A stretch of 40,325 nucleotides of DNA from Thiotrichaceae bacterium. Its GTDB lineage: Bacteria; Pseudomonadota; Gammaproteobacteria; Thiotrichales; Thiotrichaceae. The notes below the pieces were generated by a model, which made no database searches, was not told where the DNA came from, and saw only the letters and a program-made list of their open reading frames with translations. The stretch is taken from assembly GCA_027083815.1 (NCBI GenBank), contig JALWMR010000163.1, positions 1 to 40,325 on the forward strand, read 5' to 3'. The position numbers and the translations under genes are program-made. Position 1 is the first letter of the stretch; each line of letters starts with the position of its first letter. Positions 9,228 through 18,489 of the stretch are shown in pieces.

Positions 9228-10144
9228 TATGTATTTGGGGGGTTATCGGCGGGAAAGTGTTCTTTCCAGTGTTCGGCAATATCAATACGGCGCGTGATCC
9301 AGACTTGTTCCTTGGTTTGAATATAGTCCAGAAAGCGCGCCAGTGCCATGGCACGGCCGGGGCGACCAACTAGCCGACAATGAAGCCCAATTGAAAGCAT
9401 TTTGGGTTGAGTTTCCCCCTCCTCATAAAGATAGTCAAAGCTGTCTTTTAAATAGGTGAAAAACTGATCGCCACTATTAAAACCTTGTGGGGTGGCGAAG
9501 CGCATATCATTGCTGTCGAGAGTGTAGGGTACAATTAACTGCTGATGATTATCAATCTGTTGCCAGTAGGGAAGATCATCGGCATAGCTGTCGGCATGAT
9601 AAACAAATTCGCCATATTCAACGACAAGTTTTGCTGTGTTAGGGCTTGCCCTGCCCAGATAAAACCCCAGTGGCTTGCTGCCGGTAACCGCCTCATGGAT
9701 GCTTATCGCCTTGTGCAGATGCTCGCGCTCTTCTTCGACAGGAATATTTTGGTAATCTATCCAGCGATACCCATGGCTGGCAATTTCCCAGTTTGCATCT
9801 AGCATTGCCTTGACCGCATCGGGGTTGCGTTCCAGTGCCATAGCAACACCAAATACGGTCACCGGTAAGTTACGCTGGGTAAACATGCGATGCAAACGCC
9901 AAAAGCCAGCGCGTGAGCCATATTCGTAGATAGATTCCATATTGGCATGGCGCATTCCGGGGTAGGCTTTAGCGCCGACAATTTCAGATAAAAATCGCTC
10001 TGATGCCTGATCGCCATGCAAAATACAATTTTCGCCGCCTTCCTCATAATTGATAACAAATTGTAGGGCAATGCGGGCCTTGTTGGGCCAGTGGGGATGA
10101 GGCGGGTTTTGCCCATAGCCAACCATGTCTCGTGGATACACCAT
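9227..10144 (-). CDS. puuE: Allantoinase, polysaccharide-deacetylase-like PuuE type
   Basis: YPRDMVGYGQNPPHPHWPNKARIALQFVINYEEGGENCILHGD, EIASHGYRWIDYQ, FYLGRASPNT; inside the urate cluster. Confidence 0.93.
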   Translation of the reverse strand: MVYPRDMVGYGQNPPHPHWPNKARIALQFVINYEEGGENCILHGDQASERFLSEIVGAKAYPGMRHANMESIYEYGSRAGFWRLHRMFTQRNLPVTVFGVAMALERNPDAVKAMLDANWEIASHGYRWIDYQNIPVEEEREHLHKAISIHEAVTGSKPLGFYLGRASPNTAKLVVEYGEFVYHADSYADDLPYWQQIDNHQQLIVPYTLDSNDMRFATPQGFNSGDQFFTYLKDSFDYLYEEGETQPKMLSIGLHCRLVGRPGRAMALARFLDYIQTKEQVWITRRIDIAEHWKEHFPADNPPNT

Positions 10145-10146
10145 GC

Positions 10147-11331
10147 TTACTGAGCCTCCTGTTTTAAGCTACGATACCAACGGTTTATCCTATTTCGTTC
10201 ATCATCAGTCATCTGGGTCAAGTTACCTAATGGCATTATTTTTTGCATGACTTGCGTATTGATTTTATCGGCATTGTTTTCCAATACACCCGGTTTGTCG
10301 TAGGCCAGTCCAGCCGGTGGCGCAGAAAAACCGGGCTGTGTTGGTTTACTGCTGTGACATCCAAAGCAGCGCTGCTTAACAATCGGCATGATTTTTGCTG
10401 TGCTTATTATATCGTTTTGAGCCAGTGCTGTTTGCTTGGGTGGCATGGTTGCAAACATGATAAGAATAAAACCAAACAAGGCAGTCGGCAGCATCCATAC
10501 GGCTTTATTGATATGGCGGATATTAAAATAGTGGCGTGTTAATACAGCCACGGCTGCCAGGCCAATAAGCACCAGCCAGTTATAAGGGCTACCATAGGTG
10601 CTAGGAAAGTGATTGCTTATCATAATAAATAGCACGGGCAAGGTCAGGTAATTATTGTGGCGTGAGCGCAGTAAGCCATTTACGCCGTAGCCAGGATCGG
10701 GAATCCGGTTTTCAGTAAGCGCCTTAACCAGCTCTTTTTGTGAAGGAATAATTACAAAAAAGACATTGGCAGCCATAATGGTGCCAATGGCTGCACCGAC
10801 ATGAATATAGGCTGCACGCGGGCTGAGTAAATGGCTAAGCGCAAAGGCAAGTATTGCCAGATAAGCAAATATAATAATGCCAAGCATCAGTGGCTTGTGC
10901 CGTAGTGGTGATTTACACAAGAGATCATAAACAAACCAGCTTATTATCATGCTGGCAATGCCGATAGCAATCGCCGTGGCAGGGCTTAAAGCCATAACGG
11001 ATGAGTCAATCATCATGGCTTTTGCATTATAATAATAGACAATAGTGAGCAGGGTAACGCCACTCACCCAGGTCATATAAGCCTCCCATTTAAACCAGTG
11101 CAGCACGGGCGGCAGTGTGTCGGGGCCATTGGTGAATTTTTTCAGGTGGTAAAATCCACCGCCATGTACTGCCCAGAGGTTGCCGTCAATACCTTCTTTT
11201 TGCGGAGGTTTGCGATCCAGATGGTTTTCCAGCCAGTTAAAATAAAAAGAGGCACCAATCCAGGCTACGCCAACAATAAAATGAATCCAGCGTACCAGAA
11301 GATTTAGCCATTCGGCGATATGTGCTTCCAT
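10147..11331 (-). CDS. puuD: Urate hydroxylase PuuD-type (membrane, C-terminal cytochrome c)
   Basis: LVRWIHFIVGVAWIGASFYFNWLENHL, VHGGGFYHLKKF, C-terminal CFGCHSSKPTQPGFSAPPAG. Confidence 0.93.
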   Translation of the reverse strand: MEAHIAEWLNLLVRWIHFIVGVAWIGASFYFNWLENHLDRKPPQKEGIDGNLWAVHGGGFYHLKKFTNGPDTLPPVLHWFKWEAYMTWVSGVTLLTIVYYYNAKAMMIDSSVMALSPATAIAIGIASMIISWFVYDLLCKSPLRHKPLMLGIIIFAYLAILAFALSHLLSPRAAYIHVGAAIGTIMAANVFFVIIPSQKELVKALTENRIPDPGYGVNGLLRSRHNNYLTLPVLFIMISNHFPSTYGSPYNWLVLIGLAAVAVLTRHYFNIRHINKAVWMLPTALFGFILIMFATMPPKQTALAQNDIISTAKIMPIVKQRCFGCHSSKPTQPGFSAPPAGLAYDKPGVLENNADKINTQVMQKIMPLGNLTQMTDDERNRINRWYRSLKQEAQ

Positions 11332-11673
11332 CTAACTTCCCCGATAGGTCGAATAGCCAAAAGGTGAAAGCAATAGTGGTATGTGATAGTGCTGTCCGTC
11401 TCCATCAATATCAAAGACAACCTCGGTATAGGGATAAAACCCTTTAACCCCTTGCCTGGCAAAATATTGCTCGGTCACAAATAATACCCTGTAGCGCCCG
11501 GCTTCAAGGACGATATCATCCGCCAGTAAGTCACCTACCCGTCCGTCGCGGTTGGTTGTGCCACCCCCTAGAAAGACCCATTCATCATTTAGCAGGTGCG
11601 ACAGTGTTAGATCAATGCCCTCGGCTGGCTTGCCAATAGCAGTGTCTAGTACGTGTGTTGTAATTTGACTCAT
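11332..11673 (-). CDS. uraH: 5-hydroxyisourate hydrolase
   Basis: ITTHVLDTAIGKPAEGIDLTL, FYPYTEVVFDI, HYHIPLLLSPFGYSTYRGS transthyretin-like signature. Confidence 0.96.
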   Translation of the reverse strand: MSQITTHVLDTAIGKPAEGIDLTLSHLLNDEWVFLGGGTTNRDGRVGDLLADDIVLEAGRYRVLFVTEQYFARQGVKGFYPYTEVVFDIDGDGQHYHIPLLLSPFGYSTYRGS

Positions 11674-11701
11674 TGCTTTTTTCCGTTATTTGAAATTGGG
11701 A

Positions 11702-12208
11702 TTAGAAACAGGGTTTAATCAATTTTTCTAGTCGAATGCGGGTGATTTTAGCTTGTTCTTCGGCTGCATTTTGCAATTCCTGTTGGCGTGAATTGGCAAG
11801 CCGTTCCTGTAATAAATGTAACATTTCCTCAGCGCTTTTACCCGTGGCACAGACAATGAAAATAAAGCCAAACTTGTCTTTATAGGCTTTATTGTCGCGA
11901 CTTAAGGCTTGCAAAACCGCATCATTAGCAGTGTTAACGGCAGATTGTTCATGGCCGGCAGAAACGGCTGTATTTTTGTATTTTTCTCTTAATGTAGAGA
12001 TATTCCCGATTTCGGGGTGGCCTTCAAACGCCTCTAACAAGTCAGACTCGCTCGATTGAGACCAAATAGCATCAGCTTTTTGAACTAGCGCTTCAAAATC
12101 GGCATAAGGGCGTTGATTTGTCAGCTTTTTGCACCATTTTTCAGAGGTGTTACACTGCATTAGCAGGTTTATGGCTTCATTTTCTGGCAATGTATTAAAA
12201 TTAGACAT
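11702..12208 (-). CDS. uraD: OHCU decarboxylase
   Basis: LLEAFEGHPEIGN, YKDKFGFIFIVCATGKSAEEML, INDEPENDENT-of-database recognition of the UraD fold signatures. Confidence 0.94.
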   Translation of the reverse strand: MSNFNTLPENEAINLLMQCNTSEKWCKKLTNQRPYADFEALVQKADAIWSQSSESDLLEAFEGHPEIGNISTLREKYKNTAVSAGHEQSAVNTANDAVLQALSRDNKAYKDKFGFIFIVCATGKSAEEMLHLLQERLANSRQQELQNAAEEQAKITRIRLEKLIKPCF

Positions 12209-12236
12209 TTAAAAGTACACCCCCCCACTTTTTACG
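12209..12236 (-). repeat. G-tract dispersed motif abutting uraD start codon
   Basis: Minus-strand read ccgtaaaaagtgggggggtgtacttttaa-ATG. Confidence 0.7.
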
Positions 12237-12262
12237 GATTTATTCGGCTGCGCCTCACCAGC

Positions 12263-12300
12263 GGGTCAGCTAAAGCTGTTGTCTCGCCTGCGGCTCGGCT
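12263..12300 (+). repeat. GC-rich dispersed repeat, copy 1
   Basis: agctaaagctgttgtctcgcctgcggctcggct (33 bp) exactly reverse-complementary to 40280-40312; 38 bp with one mismatch. Confidence 0.75.
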
Positions 12301-12341
12301 GGGGCTCTTCTCCATTTGATATTTCCCTCCGGGTAATATGA

Positions 12342-13697
12342 TCATAGCGCCAGCTCTCTTCGTGCCTGTTCATGTTGCGCCAGCAGTTCTTCAAGATCAA
12401 GCCCTACGACTTCGCCATCAACGACTGTCCATTCACCCGCAACCATCACGCGATCTGCTTGATGCGCACCGCAAAGAGGCAATGCGGCAAGTGGATCACC
12501 AGCACCGGAAAAACGTATTTCGTCCAGCTTGAACAGTGCCAAATCAGCCTGCTTGCCAATGGCAATCTCACCAATATCGTCACGCCCGATACAACGGGCG
12601 GAGCCTTTAGTCGCCCAGCGAAATGCATCAAAATGACTGACAGCTGCCGAGCCATAACGCAGCCGCTGTAGTAGCATAGCCTGACGTACCTCCTGGATCA
12701 GGTTAGAGCAGTCGGCCGAGGCTGAACCATCAACTCCCAGCCCAACGGGGCAGCCCGCTTCTTCCAGCTCCAATGTGCGGCATTGACCAGAGCCAAGTAC
12801 CATATTAGAGCTGGGACAGTGAGTTATACCAACCCCTGCTTTGCCAAGTCGAGCAATCTCTTCATTATTAAAGTGAATGCCGTGTGCGAGCCAGACATCA
12901 TCTGACATCCAGCCGACGCGTTCTAAATAATCAACCGGGCGCACGCCAAATACCTTAATACAAAAGTCATTTTCATCAAAGGATTCGCCAAGATGGGTAT
13001 GTAAGCGCACCTTTTTGTCACGTGCCAAAATGGCCGTTTCTTTCATTAAATCTTCAGTGACACTAAAGGGTGAACAGGGCGCAAGAGCAACGCTCATCAT
13101 GGAGCCTTCGCTGGCATCATGATAGCGATCAATTACCCGTTCATAGTCTGATAAAATAGCCTCTTCGCTTTGAATAGTGTTACGCGGTGGCAAACCGCCC
13201 TGATCTTCTCCAAGGCTCATTGATCCACGGGTTAGCGCGCCTCTAACTCCGATTTGTTTAATTGCATCAACCTGAATATCCAGTGCTTCGCGAGCCGCTT
13301 CAGGAAAAACATAATGATGATCGCCAGCCGTGGTGCAACCGGATAATAATAATTCGACCGCTGCCAAACGGGTTGATACATGAATCATCTCCTCTGTTAG
13401 CCCCGCCCATACGGGGTACAGGCTTTTTAACCAGGGAAACAACTCCTTGTTTAAGGCATCAGGATAAGCGCGGGTCAGTGTTTGATAGAAATGATGATGC
13501 GTGTTAATCAATCCGGGAAGTATCACATGCTCGGAAGCATCAAAAACTTGATCAACAGCTTGTTCCGGTTGTTGTCCCGGCTTGATAAATTCAGTAATGA
13601 TATTGTTTTGGATAACAATGCCGCCACCGGCATTTGTGCTGTCATCTACTTCATTACCAATTAATAGGGCAAGTGGGTTTTTTAGCCAAATTCTCAT
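12342..13697 (-). CDS. Probable 8-oxoguanine deaminase (amidohydrolase family)
   Basis: GLINTHHHFYQTLTRAYP, LHTHLGES, WLAHGIHFN, GITHCPSSNMVLGSG, GLGVDGSASADCSN; location in urate cluster. Confidence 0.78.
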   Translation of the reverse strand: MRIWLKNPLALLIGNEVDDSTNAGGGIVIQNNIITEFIKPGQQPEQAVDQVFDASEHVILPGLINTHHHFYQTLTRAYPDALNKELFPWLKSLYPVWAGLTEEMIHVSTRLAAVELLLSGCTTAGDHHYVFPEAAREALDIQVDAIKQIGVRGALTRGSMSLGEDQGGLPPRNTIQSEEAILSDYERVIDRYHDASEGSMMSVALAPCSPFSVTEDLMKETAILARDKKVRLHTHLGESFDENDFCIKVFGVRPVDYLERVGWMSDDVWLAHGIHFNNEEIARLGKAGVGITHCPSSNMVLGSGQCRTLELEEAGCPVGLGVDGSASADCSNLIQEVRQAMLLQRLRYGSAAVSHFDAFRWATKGSARCIGRDDIGEIAIGKQADLALFKLDEIRFSGAGDPLAALPLCGAHQADRVMVAGEWTVVDGEVVGLDLEELLAQHEQARRELAL

Positions 13698-13779
13698 TAT
13701 GATAAACCTCTAAAATGGCTGGGCATAATATCCCAACCGCCTTAGTTAGGGGAGTAAGGTGCAAACGGTAAATATGGAA

Positions 13780-15123
13780 CTAATCTTTTTGCTCAGGCAA
13801 AATTAAATTCAGGAAAATAGCCGCCAGACCACCCATGGTAATGGCGCTACCAAAAATATTTTTGGCAACCTTGGGTAATTGTGCCACGGCTTCTGGCACC
13901 ATCATAACGCCAAGCCCCAGGCCGAATGAGACGGCAATAATCAACATATTACGACGATTTAAGGGAACATGACGCAGAATTTTAATACCCGCAGCAGCAA
14001 CCGTAGCAAACATAACCAGGGTAGCACCACCTAATACCGGCTTGGGCATGTTCTGTAAAATACCGCCAACTATGGGGAATAGACCAAGAATGACCAAAAT
14101 AAGAGCAATAAAGTAGCCTACATAGCGACTGGCAATTCCTGTTAGTTGAATAACACCATTATTTTGACTAAAGGTTGTGTTCGGGAAAGTGTTTAGCGCA
14201 GCAGCAATCATAGAGTTGACACCATCAGCTAAAACGCCACCCTGAACCCGTTTACGATATTTTTCACCACGAATCTTTTCGCCTGAGATAACACAGTTGG
14301 CGGTTATGTCTCCTGTTGTTTCAATGGTAGTAATAACATAAATAATGGCAATCGGCCAAAATGCTGCCCAATCAAAAGAAAAGCCAAATTTGAAAGGCTC
14401 TGGAATGCTAATAGGAGGTAGTGAGGCTAAATTATCAAAATTTACCTTTCCCATAAAGTAGGCAATAACAAAACCAGCAATTAAGCCGATGGCAATTGAC
14501 GATATTCTAAGCCACTGACTTCTCATCTGGTTCATTATAATAACCACCAATAAGACTGTACCGCCTAACATTAAGTTTTGCATGCTGCCTATATCTTTTG
14601 CTTTAAACCCGCCTGCCAGATCAGTCATGCCGACTTTGATTAAGCTTAAACCAATTAAAGTGATAACGATGCCCGTAACCAGCGGTGTAACGACCTTGCG
14701 TAAATGGGATATAAAGAAGCTCAGAAATATCTCAACAAATGCACCAAAAAAACACACCGTAAAGATTAAAGATAATATTTCTTCAGGCCCACCGCCTTTC
14801 GCTTTTGCAATAAAACCAGCTGCTAATACTGAGCTTAAAAAGGCAAAACTGGTACCTTGCACACAGAGCATCCCGGCGCCAATTCCTAGAGGTCGACTCG
14901 CCTGAATAAATGTGGCAATGCCAGAAACAATCAATGCCATACTAATTAAATAGGGGATGTGCTCGCCTAAACCCAGAACACCACCTATAATTAAGGTGGG
15001 TGTAATAATACCAACAAAGCTGGCTAATACGTGTTGTATCGCGGCAAAAGTTGACTCCATGAACCCTGGCCGATCGTCCAGATGATAGATAATATCGGTT
15101 GTTCTTGCACTGTGGTTTGACAT
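13780..15123 (-). CDS. NCS2 uracil/xanthine-type permease
   Basis: 14 TM-like protein; ATIETTGDITAN-like TTIETTGDITANCVISG, GVLADGVNSMIAAALNTFPNTTFSQNNGVIQLTGIASRYVG. Confidence 0.92.
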   Translation of the reverse strand: MSNHSARTTDIIYHLDDRPGFMESTFAAIQHVLASFVGIITPTLIIGGVLGLGEHIPYLISMALIVSGIATFIQASRPLGIGAGMLCVQGTSFAFLSSVLAAGFIAKAKGGGPEEILSLIFTVCFFGAFVEIFLSFFISHLRKVVTPLVTGIVITLIGLSLIKVGMTDLAGGFKAKDIGSMQNLMLGGTVLLVVIIMNQMRSQWLRISSIAIGLIAGFVIAYFMGKVNFDNLASLPPISIPEPFKFGFSFDWAAFWPIAIIYVITTIETTGDITANCVISGEKIRGEKYRKRVQGGVLADGVNSMIAAALNTFPNTTFSQNNGVIQLTGIASRYVGYFIALILVILGLFPIVGGILQNMPKPVLGGATLVMFATVAAAGIKILRHVPLNRRNMLIIAVSFGLGLGVMMVPEAVAQLPKVAKNIFGSAITMGGLAAIFLNLILPEQKD

Positions 15124-15213
15124 TTACTCCTCCTTTTTATAGCGTCTTGGCGCGCCGTCTATAAACGTAGTTTAGTTTTTTTAAATAGCAAATAATAAGG
15201 AGTTATTAAATTT

Positions 15214-15825
15214 GTGAATCAATTAAAGGAGCTGAGCGCACTTAAAAATAGCTATTTGGGAGTGCGTCATGGTCAGAGTCTTGCTAATTGTCAGTCGCTT
15301 ATTGTAAGCAAACCAGAAAACGGTATTAGTGCATATGGCTTAAGTGATGCGGGTAAAGATCAAGTGCGCAAAAGTATGAACAGGGCAATAGCGGATGGAC
15401 GACTAGATGGGAAAATACGCATTATAAGCTCTGATTTCAAACGCGCTCGTGAGACCGCTGAAATTGCTCATGTCATGCTTGGAGCACAAAGAGAAATACA
15501 ACTTGATAGCCGCTTGCGCGAGCGGGATTTTGGTGATTTTGAATTACAATCGAATCATTTGTATGAAACAGCATGGCAGGAGGACGCCCGTGACCCTTCG
15601 CATACACTCAATAATGTAGAAAGCGCAGATTCGGTTATTGAAAGAACCAGTTCATTGATTATGTCGTTGGAAAAAGCGTATCAAGGTGAACGCTTTTTGT
15701 TAGTGGCGCATGGCGATACCTTGCAAATTTTACAAACTGCATTTCTTAAAATTTCAGCATCAAAGCAACGTGAAATGAAGCATTTGGAAACGGCTGAAAT
15801 TTGTGAGCTGAGCTTTTCAACCTGA
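15214..15825 (+). CDS. Histidine phosphatase family protein
   Basis: LGVRHGQSLANCQ, SSDFKRARETAEIAH, LRERDFGDFE, LLVAHGDTLQIL; GTG start. Confidence 0.9.
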   Translation: MNQLKELSALKNSYLGVRHGQSLANCQSLIVSKPENGISAYGLSDAGKDQVRKSMNRAIADGRLDGKIRIISSDFKRARETAEIAHVMLGAQREIQLDSRLRERDFGDFELQSNHLYETAWQEDARDPSHTLNNVESADSVIERTSSLIMSLEKAYQGERFLLVAHGDTLQILQTAFLKISASKQREMKHLETAEICELSFST

Positions 15826-15925
15826 CAAATTATGCATTTAACCATACTGACAGGGTATTTATTTAATAATATTGCAAGTGTTTCTGTATAATCTGCTGTC
15901 TCTTTGATTATTATCAGGATCCCCC

Positions 15926-16921
15926 ATGAGTGCTAGTGAAGGTTGTACTGACGACAGCTGTGATTTACCAAATGACTTACCCGATATTGCCAATGAACCA
16001 CATTCAGGCCCTAATGCACAGTTAAACTGGGTGGGCATGAGCGAAATTGAATTGCCTGTCCATATGATTAATGGCAAAGGCGAGAAGATTCAAACCGTTG
16101 CCCGTGTTCAGGCCTATGTTAATTTGATTGATCCTAATAGTAAGGGCATTCATATGTCGCGCTTATATTTGGCCGTAGATCAAATTTTAAGTGACAATGT
16201 GCTAACCCCGGCTCTTTTGAGAAAGGTTGTTGAGCACTTTGCAGAGTCGCAAGATGGTATTAGCGATAGCGCTTATTTAGAGTGTCGCCTTGAATTTTTT
16301 GAACGCCGCAAATCATTAAAGAGTGATAATACCGGATGGAAAAGTTATAAAGTTCGTCCCATTACTTCTTTGCGTCATGGTGTTTTGACAACTGAGCTTA
16401 GTATTGAAGTGCCCTACTCATCTACTTGTCCGTGCTCTGCGGCACTTTCGCGAGATTTGATTCAGCAAGGCTTTGAGAATAAATTTGGTAAAATTGAAGA
16501 AGTGAGCCAGGTTGACTCAAAAGCAGTACATGACTGGTTGGGTACGGTTGAGGGTATTTCCGCCACACCACACAGTCAACGCAGTTTGGCTCAGGTTCGG
16601 GTTAAGTTATCTGATAGCGTAAAGGATTTACCTATCTCCCGATTGATCGATGAGATTGAAGAGGCGCTCTCAACACCTGTGCAAGCTGTCGTAAAACGTG
16701 AAGATGAGCAGGAGTTTGCTCGATTGAATGCGGCTAATTTAATGTTTTGTGAGGATGCGGCACGCCGCGTTCAGGCAGGATTGGACAAAGACAAGACTAT
16801 TGATGACTTTTGGGTTCGCGTTAATCACATGGAAAGTTTGCATCCGCATGATGCAGTAGCCATTGTTACCAAAGGTGTAGAAGGTGGTTATCGGGATGAT
16901 CCGCGCGAATTTCCACATTAA
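15926..16921 (+). CDS. folE2: GTP cyclohydrolase FolE2 (GCYH-IB)
   Basis: LNWVGMSEIELPV, ARVQAYVNL, GIHMSRLY, EVPYSSTCPCSAALSRDLI, ATPHSQRSLAQV. Confidence 0.94.
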   Translation: MSASEGCTDDSCDLPNDLPDIANEPHSGPNAQLNWVGMSEIELPVHMINGKGEKIQTVARVQAYVNLIDPNSKGIHMSRLYLAVDQILSDNVLTPALLRKVVEHFAESQDGISDSAYLECRLEFFERRKSLKSDNTGWKSYKVRPITSLRHGVLTTELSIEVPYSSTCPCSAALSRDLIQQGFENKFGKIEEVSQVDSKAVHDWLGTVEGISATPHSQRSLAQVRVKLSDSVKDLPISRLIDEIEEALSTPVQAVVKREDEQEFARLNAANLMFCEDAARRVQAGLDKDKTIDDFWVRVNHMESLHPHDAVAIVTKGVEGGYRDDPREFPH

Positions 16922-16932
16922 GTTTATAAATT

Positions 16933-17008
16933 GAGACCTTTGCACAAAAGATATGACGGATAAAAATTGCGCTAATTTTTCTTTCGGTTCCTCTTCTGCA
17001 AAGGTCTC
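16933..17008. mobile_element. MITE-like element, short deletion derivative (76 bp)
   Basis: Same ends and sub-terminal sequence as 9069-9227 (gagacctttgcacRaaagatatgacggataaaaaYtgc ... ctaatttttct...tgcaaaggtctc) minus about 83 internal bp; candidate TSD AAT. Confidence 0.75.
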
Positions 17009-17029
17009 GAATTTACGGAAATATTTAAG

Positions 17030-17055
17030 AAGTCACCATCAGGTGGCTTTTTTTA
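17030..17055 (+). terminator. Rho-independent terminator downstream of folE2
   Basis: aagtcacc-atca-ggtggcttttttt. Confidence 0.8.
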
Positions 17056-17124
17056 TGGAACTTGTTCAGTGTCTCCTATACTCAAGGTAATTGATTTTTT
17101 CAGACTGTTGAGGCGAAAGTAATA

Positions 17125-18489
17125 ATGAGCAAGGTCATGCAGCGCACCAGTCGCCCGGATTTAACTACTGCTGTTTCGGGAGAGGGTGTTTATTTGATTG
17201 ATAAGGCAGGCAATCGTTATCTGGATGCCTGTGGCGGTGCGGCGGTGTCTTGCCTGGGGCATTCTAATGAGCGAGTAAAGCAGGCTGTTATCAGACAAGT
17301 TTCGCAAATGCCTTATGCACATACCAGTTTTTTTACCAATGAAGCGCAAGAAAGTTTAGCTGAAGACTTGATCAGCCACTCAAAAGGCAATTTTTCACAG
17401 GTTTATTTTGTATCAGGTGGCTCAGAGGCGATTGAAACTGCATTAAAACTGGCGCGCCAATATTTTCTTGAAATAGGGAAAGAAACAAAAAAATACTTTA
17501 TTGCCAGACGCCAGAGTTATCATGGCAATACATTAGGAGCTTTATCCATTGGCGGAAATCTTTGGCGCAGAAATCCATTTGATCCACTGCTGGTTAAGGG
17601 GCACCACATCTCTGCACCCTATGCCTACCGGGATCAAGGCGAAAATGAAACAGAATTTGAATATGGCCAGCGAATTGCCAATGAGCTGGAAGCTGAAATT
17701 AATAAATTGGGCGCTGAAAATGTGGCAGCCTTTGTTGTAGAAACGGTTGTTGGTGCTACCGCTGGCGCGTTAACGGCACCTAAAGCTTACTATAAGCGAA
17801 TTCGTGAAATTTGTGATCAGTATGATGTCTTGTTAATTCTGGATGAGGTTATGTGCGGTATGGGGCGCACGGGTACTTTACATGCCTGTGAAGAAGAGGG
17901 TGTTCAAGGAGATTTGCAAACCATTGCTAAAGGTATTGCGACGGGTTATCAGGCCTTGGGCGCTGTGTTAATTGGAAAAAAGATTGTCAACGCAATTGAA
18001 AAGGGTTCGGGCTTTTTTCAGCATGGCCATACCTATATCGGTCATCCAATATCCTGTGCGGCGGGTCTGGCGACACAGCAAGAGATTCGTGAGCGAAATC
18101 TATTAAGTAATGTCAAACAGCAAGGTACACTGCTTAAAACTCTTTTGGAAAAGCATCTACTGGAAGACTCTGAAATCGGCCCTTATATTGGCGATATCCG
18201 TGGTCGTGGTTTATTTATTGGGATTGAGTTAGTGGCAAATAAAGAAACAAAACAGCCCTTTGACCCCAATATAAAGTTACATGCCCAGATAAAAAAAGCA
18301 GCCATGCAGAATCACTTAATGATATACCCAATGGGAGGAACCATTGATGGTGTTAATGGTGATCATATTCTACTTGCGCCCCCTTTTATTGTGACTGAAG
18401 CGGATATTTTTCTTATTGTTGAGCGGTTATCCGCTAGTATTAAGGAGAGCCTGAGAAAAGTGGTAAAAACTAGGGGGGTGTACCTTTGA
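17125..18489 (+). CDS. Class III (PLP) aminotransferase
   Basis: VSGGSEAIETALKLARQYF, LILDEVMCGMGRTGTLHACEEEGV, TIAKGIATGYQALGAVL, FQHGHTYIGHPISCAAG. Confidence 0.93.
   Translation: MSKVMQRTSRPDLTTAVSGEGVYLIDKAGNRYLDACGGAAVSCLGHSNERVKQAVIRQVSQMPYAHTSFFTNEAQESLAEDLISHSKGNFSQVYFVSGGSEAIETALKLARQYFLEIGKETKKYFIARRQSYHGNTLGALSIGGNLWRRNPFDPLLVKGHHISAPYAYRDQGENETEFEYGQRIANELEAEINKLGAENVAAFVVETVVGATAGALTAPKAYYKRIREICDQYDVLLILDEVMCGMGRTGTLHACEEEGVQGDLQTIAKGIATGYQALGAVLIGKKIVNAIEKGSGFFQHGHTYIGHPISCAAGLATQQEIRERNLLSNVKQQGTLLKTLLEKHLLEDSEIGPYIGDIRGRGLFIGIELVANKETKQPFDPNIKLHAQIKKAAMQNHLMIYPMGGTIDGVNGDHILLAPPFIVTEADIFLIVERLSASIKESLRKVVKTRGVYL
18465..18487 (+). repeat. G-tract dispersed motif inside aminotransferase 3' end / BKACE start
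   Basis: aaaaactaggggggtgtaccttt; encodes KTRGVYL*. Confidence 0.6.
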
